Positions 61,360-64,000 of a stretch of DNA of 64,000 nucleotides are shown piece after piece (the stretch's first letter is position 1; the number at the start of each line of letters is the position of its first letter). The notes under the pieces were generated by a model. It did no database searches and was not told the origin of the DNA. It saw nothing but the letters and a program-made list of their open reading frames with translations. The position numbers and the translations under genes are program-made. Where the stretch lies: contig CAWDUT010000007.1 of NCBI GenBank assembly GCA_963805525.1, forward strand, positions 1,178,001 through 1,242,000. The letters are read 5' to 3'. The DNA is from DASQFQ01 sp963805525 (GTDB taxonomy: Bacteria; Actinomycetota; Thermoleophilia; Solirubrobacterales; Solirubrobacteraceae).

Positions 61360-62151
61360 TCACAGTGACCTCCCCTCGCGTCGTGCGATGAAGACGGCCT
61401 TGCGGTGCAGCTCTTCGTCGAGCTCCGCGTCGAGCACTGCGCCTGGGCGCTGACCCAGGACGGCGGCAAGCTCTAGGCCGGCTTCCCCGACGAGCTCGCA
61501 CAGCTCGTCGATCGGATGGTGACGGTGGCGCTGCCGGCTCAGCGAGCGGCTCCACCGTCCGTCGCCCTCACGGGCGAAGATGTCGATGACCACCTCGGCC
61601 TCGCCGCCGGGCTCGTCGAGCTCGGCGAGGCCCCCGCGCCAGCGCAGCAAGAGGTCCTCATCCTCGACCACCACGTCAGGGACCTGACGGTAGGCGGCGA
61701 GCGTATTGGCATCGAAGACGAGAATCCCGCCTGGAGCGAGGTTGTCGTACATGCCGGAAAGCGCGTCGGCAACCTCGCCGGGGGTGAGGAGATGGTTTAT
61801 CGCGTCGTCGATGCATGTGATCAGGTCGAACTCGCCGAAGGTGGGCAGGCGGCGCATGTCGGCGACGTGGACGTCCACGGTCGTGCCGGCCTTCTCCCGT
61901 GCCAGGGCGACCATCTCGGGTGAGATGTCGCACGCGGTGACGTGGAAGCCCCGCTGCATGAGGGGGAGGAAGCTCTTGCCCGTGCCGCATCCGACATCGA
62001 GCAGACGGTGGCCGGAGAGGCCGTGCTCCCGCGCGAGACGTTCGATGGCTGACAACCAGGGTCCATACGCATACTCAGCCGTGAGGAGGTCATAGGCAGG
62101 CGCAAGCACGGCGTACGCTCGCGTCGCATCGGACTCCAGGGTGGGGGTCAT
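61360..62151 (-). CDS. SAM-dependent methyltransferase
   Basis: 263 residues, class I methyltransferase fold. SAM motif I LLDVGCGTGKSFLPL, motif II acidic end in VTACDISPEMV, post-motif DLITCIDDAINHLL, and a C-terminal substrate domain. Substrate unknown. Its ATG faces the divergent sigma-factor gene 54 nt away; GAGGG lies about 11 nt upstream. Convergent with the first ArsR-like gene. Confidence 0.9.
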   Translation of the reverse strand: MTPTLESDATRAYAVLAPAYDLLTAEYAYGPWLSAIERLAREHGLSGHRLLDVGCGTGKSFLPLMQRGFHVTACDISPEMVALAREKAGTTVDVHVADMRRLPTFGEFDLITCIDDAINHLLTPGEVADALSGMYDNLAPGGILVFDANTLAAYRQVPDVVVEDEDLLLRWRGGLAELDEPGGEAEVVIDIFAREGDGRWSRSLSRQRHRHHPIDELCELVGEAGLELAAVLGQRPGAVLDAELDEELHRKAVFIARREGRSL

Positions 62152-62205
62152 GGTTGGTAGACCCTCTTGACCATTCAGTTCGTTACAGCGTTGACGAGGT
62201 GACCG

Positions 62206-62667
62206 TTGGCCGATTGGAATTGGGACCTCGTTCGCGCGCAATGCCTGCGCGAGGCACGGGGGGTTCTGGGGGGGTCCGGCAGCGTCGAGGACGCGGCACA
62301 GGAAGCCGCGGTTCGTGCCTGGCGTCGCAGAGACACGTGCCAGACGCCGGAGCGGCCGGCGCCCTGGATCTCGCGCATCGCGCGTAACGAAGCGCTGAGG
62401 TTCGTTCGGCCAGTTCGCGCGGAATTCCTTGAGGAGCACGACTTCCCGGCCGAACAGTCACACGAGGATGAAGTACTCGGCAAGACCGATCTCGCGCGTG
62501 CGATCGATGGCCTCTCAGGACTCGATCGGGAGCTCGTGCGCGGACGCTTCTGGGACGATCTGGACTATCGGCAGCTCAGTTTGCGCCTCGACATCTCCGA
62601 AGGGGCAGCTAGGGTTCGCCTGCACCGCGCACTGGGGCGCCTACGGGAGGCATTGGTGGAGACATGA
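62206..62667 (+). CDS. sigma-70 family (ECF-like) RNA polymerase sigma factor
   Basis: 153 residues, short for the class. Region 2: SVEDAAQEAAVRAWRRRDT (core binding and -10 recognition) with APWISRIARNEALRFVR; region 4: GRFWDDLDYRQLSLRLDISE followed by GAARVRLHRALGRL. No anti-sigma factor is adjacent; instead an ArsR-like gene overlaps its stop (ATGA). TTG 62206 is chosen because GAGGTG lies 4-9 nt upstream. Confidence 0.88.
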   Translation: MADWNWDLVRAQCLREARGVLGGSGSVEDAAQEAAVRAWRRRDTCQTPERPAPWISRIARNEALRFVRPVRAEFLEEHDFPAEQSHEDEVLGKTDLARAIDGLSGLDRELVRGRFWDDLDYRQLSLRLDISEGAARVRLHRALGRLREALVET

Positions 62668-63317
62668 AACCGATCACGAACATTGACGATCCACGCTACG
62701 TGAAGGCCATGAGCCATCCGCTGCGCGTCCGCATCCTCGCGATGCTCGACGAGCGCACCGCCAGCCCGGTGGAGCTGGCCGGCTGGCTCGGCGCCTCGCT
62801 CGGAACCGTCGCCTACCACGTGCGCACGCTCGAGCGCATGGGATTGGTGGAGCTCGTGCACGAGACACGTGTCCGCGGCGCGGTCGAGCACCATTACAAG
62901 TCTGTTGAGCGGCCGCGTGTGTCCGACGACGCCTGGGCCGCCGCTCCCGCCATCGCCAAGCAGGCCGCCGTCTCCGCCTCCCTGCAGACGATCGACGCCT
63001 ACGCCCGCGCCGCCAGCGCGGCCGGCGGGTTCGACCACGGCAACTCCCACCTCACCCGTACGCAGCTCACCCTCGACGCTCGCGGCTGGAGCGACCTCTC
63101 GCGCGCGTGTATGCGCCTACTCGACCAGGTCAACCGCATCGAGGAGGCCGCCGGCGAGCGCATCGAGCGCAACCCGCACAGCGGCGACACCAAGGACGTC
63201 GCGCTCGTGATGATGCTCTTCGAGGCCGCCCGCCTCGCCGTCGAGACCGAGGGCGACCCGGTCGCGGAGCGGCGCCGCCGCCACCGCCGCCCCGTCACGC
63301 CGGAGCTCGCCGACTAG
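62664..63317 (+). CDS. ArsR-like winged-helix regulator (long form) 2
   Basis: 217 residues, clearly related to the regulator at 60756. DNA-binding domain: KAMSHPLRVRILAMLDERTA, LGTVAYHVRTLERMGLVELV and the wing ETRVRGAVEHHYKS. Second domain with LTLDARGWSDLSRACMRLLD in the same position as in the first protein. Translationally coupled to the sigma factor (ATGA), which suggests the two regulate a common response. Arg/His-rich tail. Confidence 0.9.
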   Translation: MKPITNIDDPRYVKAMSHPLRVRILAMLDERTASPVELAGWLGASLGTVAYHVRTLERMGLVELVHETRVRGAVEHHYKSVERPRVSDDAWAAAPAIAKQAAVSASLQTIDAYARAASAAGGFDHGNSHLTRTQLTLDARGWSDLSRACMRLLDQVNRIEEAAGERIERNPHSGDTKDVALVMMLFEAARLAVETEGDPVAERRRRHRRPVTPELAD

Positions 63318-63546
63318 CTTTCCGCTGGTGAGTCAAGGCCGCGTTGGCTGCGGGGGCGGTCGCCGCGGTCTGTGATCGCGGTGTTTGCGTGGATCGGCGG
63401 TGCGGGCGCTCGGGAGGGTGCCGGTCAGCTCGGCAGGCTGATTAGGCGCCGTCGTGCGGCAGGCTTTCGTGTGCGCCGTGAGGACCGGCGAGCGCGGGCG
63501 GGCGGCAAGCTAGGTTGCGCCGTCGTGCGGCATAGCTCAGACGCCG
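63318..63546. other. gap between ArsR-like gene and IS110 transposase
   Basis: 229 bases with no supported gene or known regulatory element. The left end of the IS110 element probably lies within it, but no boundary signal is recognised. Confidence 0.5.
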
Positions 63547-64000
63547 TCACCGCCCGCGGTCTCGCCTGGCGCGATCGTAACGTCGATCGTCGTAGGGCTC
63601 TTGGGTGTGAAGCATTCGCCAGCAGAGCCGGCAGGCGTGGCGGGCGAGCGCGACGCGCGCCTCCAGCGGCGTCTTGCCGCGGGCGCGCAGCTCGCTGCGG
63701 CGCTGCTGGAAGGCGGGCGCGAATTGGCCCAGGCCCCAGGCGATGCCGATCAGCGCGTCGCGGTGCTCTGCCAGCCCGGTGCGTGAGATCCGGCCGCGGC
63801 GGTGGACAGTGGAGGATTCATAGCTGGCGGGCGCCAGGCCGGTGGCGGAGTAGAGGTGTTCGGGCGTCGCGAAGCGCTCAACGGGGAGCGTGTGCGCGGC
63901 GAACGCCGCGGCCCGACTGGTCGCCACGCCCGGCAGGGTGGTGAGGATCTGTCCGGCGCTGTCGGCCAGCAGCGGCTCGATCTGGCCGTCGACGAAGGCG
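63547..64000 (-). mobile_element. IS110 family transposase (cut by window edge)
   Basis: Open to the right edge. Reads AFVDGQIEPLLADSAGQIL then TTLPGVATSRAAAFAAHTLP, the helix-turn and GIG/GPG-like motif of the C-terminal Transposase_20 domain, and FATPEHLYSATGLAPASYES, HRRGRISRTGLAEHRDAL. The DEDD catalytic half lies beyond the window. Stop at 63547. The C-terminal half looks intact, so the element may be active. IS110 elements lack terminal inverted repeats, so the boundary cannot be fixed here. Confidence 0.88.

Overview
The window is high-GC (around 70% or more) chromosomal DNA with tightly packed genes, many joined by 4-nt GTGA or ATGA overlaps. The gene families (Tad/Flp pilus assembly, MerR-TipAS, AzlCD, ECF-type vitamin transport, long ArsR-like regulators, sigma-28-like GCCGATAA promoters) point to an actinobacterium. 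The best guess is a motile member of Thermoleophilia/Solirubrobacterales; that assignment is inference and no rRNA is present to confirm it.

Layout. 1-1.7 kb: the end of an ATP-dependent DNA ligase and a GNAT acetyltransferase. 1.7-8.6 kb (minus): one coupled operon with a response regulator, histidine kinase, CpaB-like SAF protein, exported Ig-like protein and TadA-TadB-TadC. 8.6-11.3 kb: a MerR-TipAS regulator, a Cys-rich protein and a VanX-type dipeptidase bounded by two identical 49-bp palindromic repeats. 11.4-17.2 kb (minus): a reduced Rho paralogue, folP, an exported repeat protein and glpD. 17.4-22.5 kb: a gene behind a sigma-28-like promoter, an EEP-family membrane protein, an ion channel and a large secreted nuclease. 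22.5-25.3 kb (minus): pntAA-pntAB-pntB.

25.4-33.3 kb is the most striking part. A cobalamin riboswitch heads a minus-strand operon of three exported proteins (at least one with a DUF4430/transcobalamin beta-domain look), EcfT, a fused double ATPase, and an ECF S-component fused to an exported prenyltransferase-type alpha/alpha-repeat domain. A PduO-type cobalamin adenosyltransferase is divergent. The two exported folds are those that make up animal transcobalamin and intrinsic factor, so the locus looks like a split bacterial B12 capture system attached to an ECF importer.

33-40 kb: LemA and its partner, a GH130 protein, a metalloprotease gene interrupted by an amber codon, tRNA-Glu, tRNA-Leu and a free-standing HTH-LAGLIDADG protein. 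39.8-46.3 kb (minus): a LacI-controlled sugar ABC transporter, a frameshifted GH1 beta-glucosidase and alkA, with matching LacI operators. 46.3-50.2 kb: P450, an EAL/DICT remnant, a c-di-AMP (ydaO) riboswitch driving a peptidoglycan hydrolase, and a class V aminotransferase. 50-58.2 kb: an MMPL transporter, a divergent MerR/membrane-protein operon, and Lrp with azlCD. 58.4-63.3 kb: a zinc-ribbon protein, flippase-like and DedA membrane proteins, and two related ArsR-like regulators around a methyltransferase and a sigma factor. The right edge cuts an IS110-family transposase.
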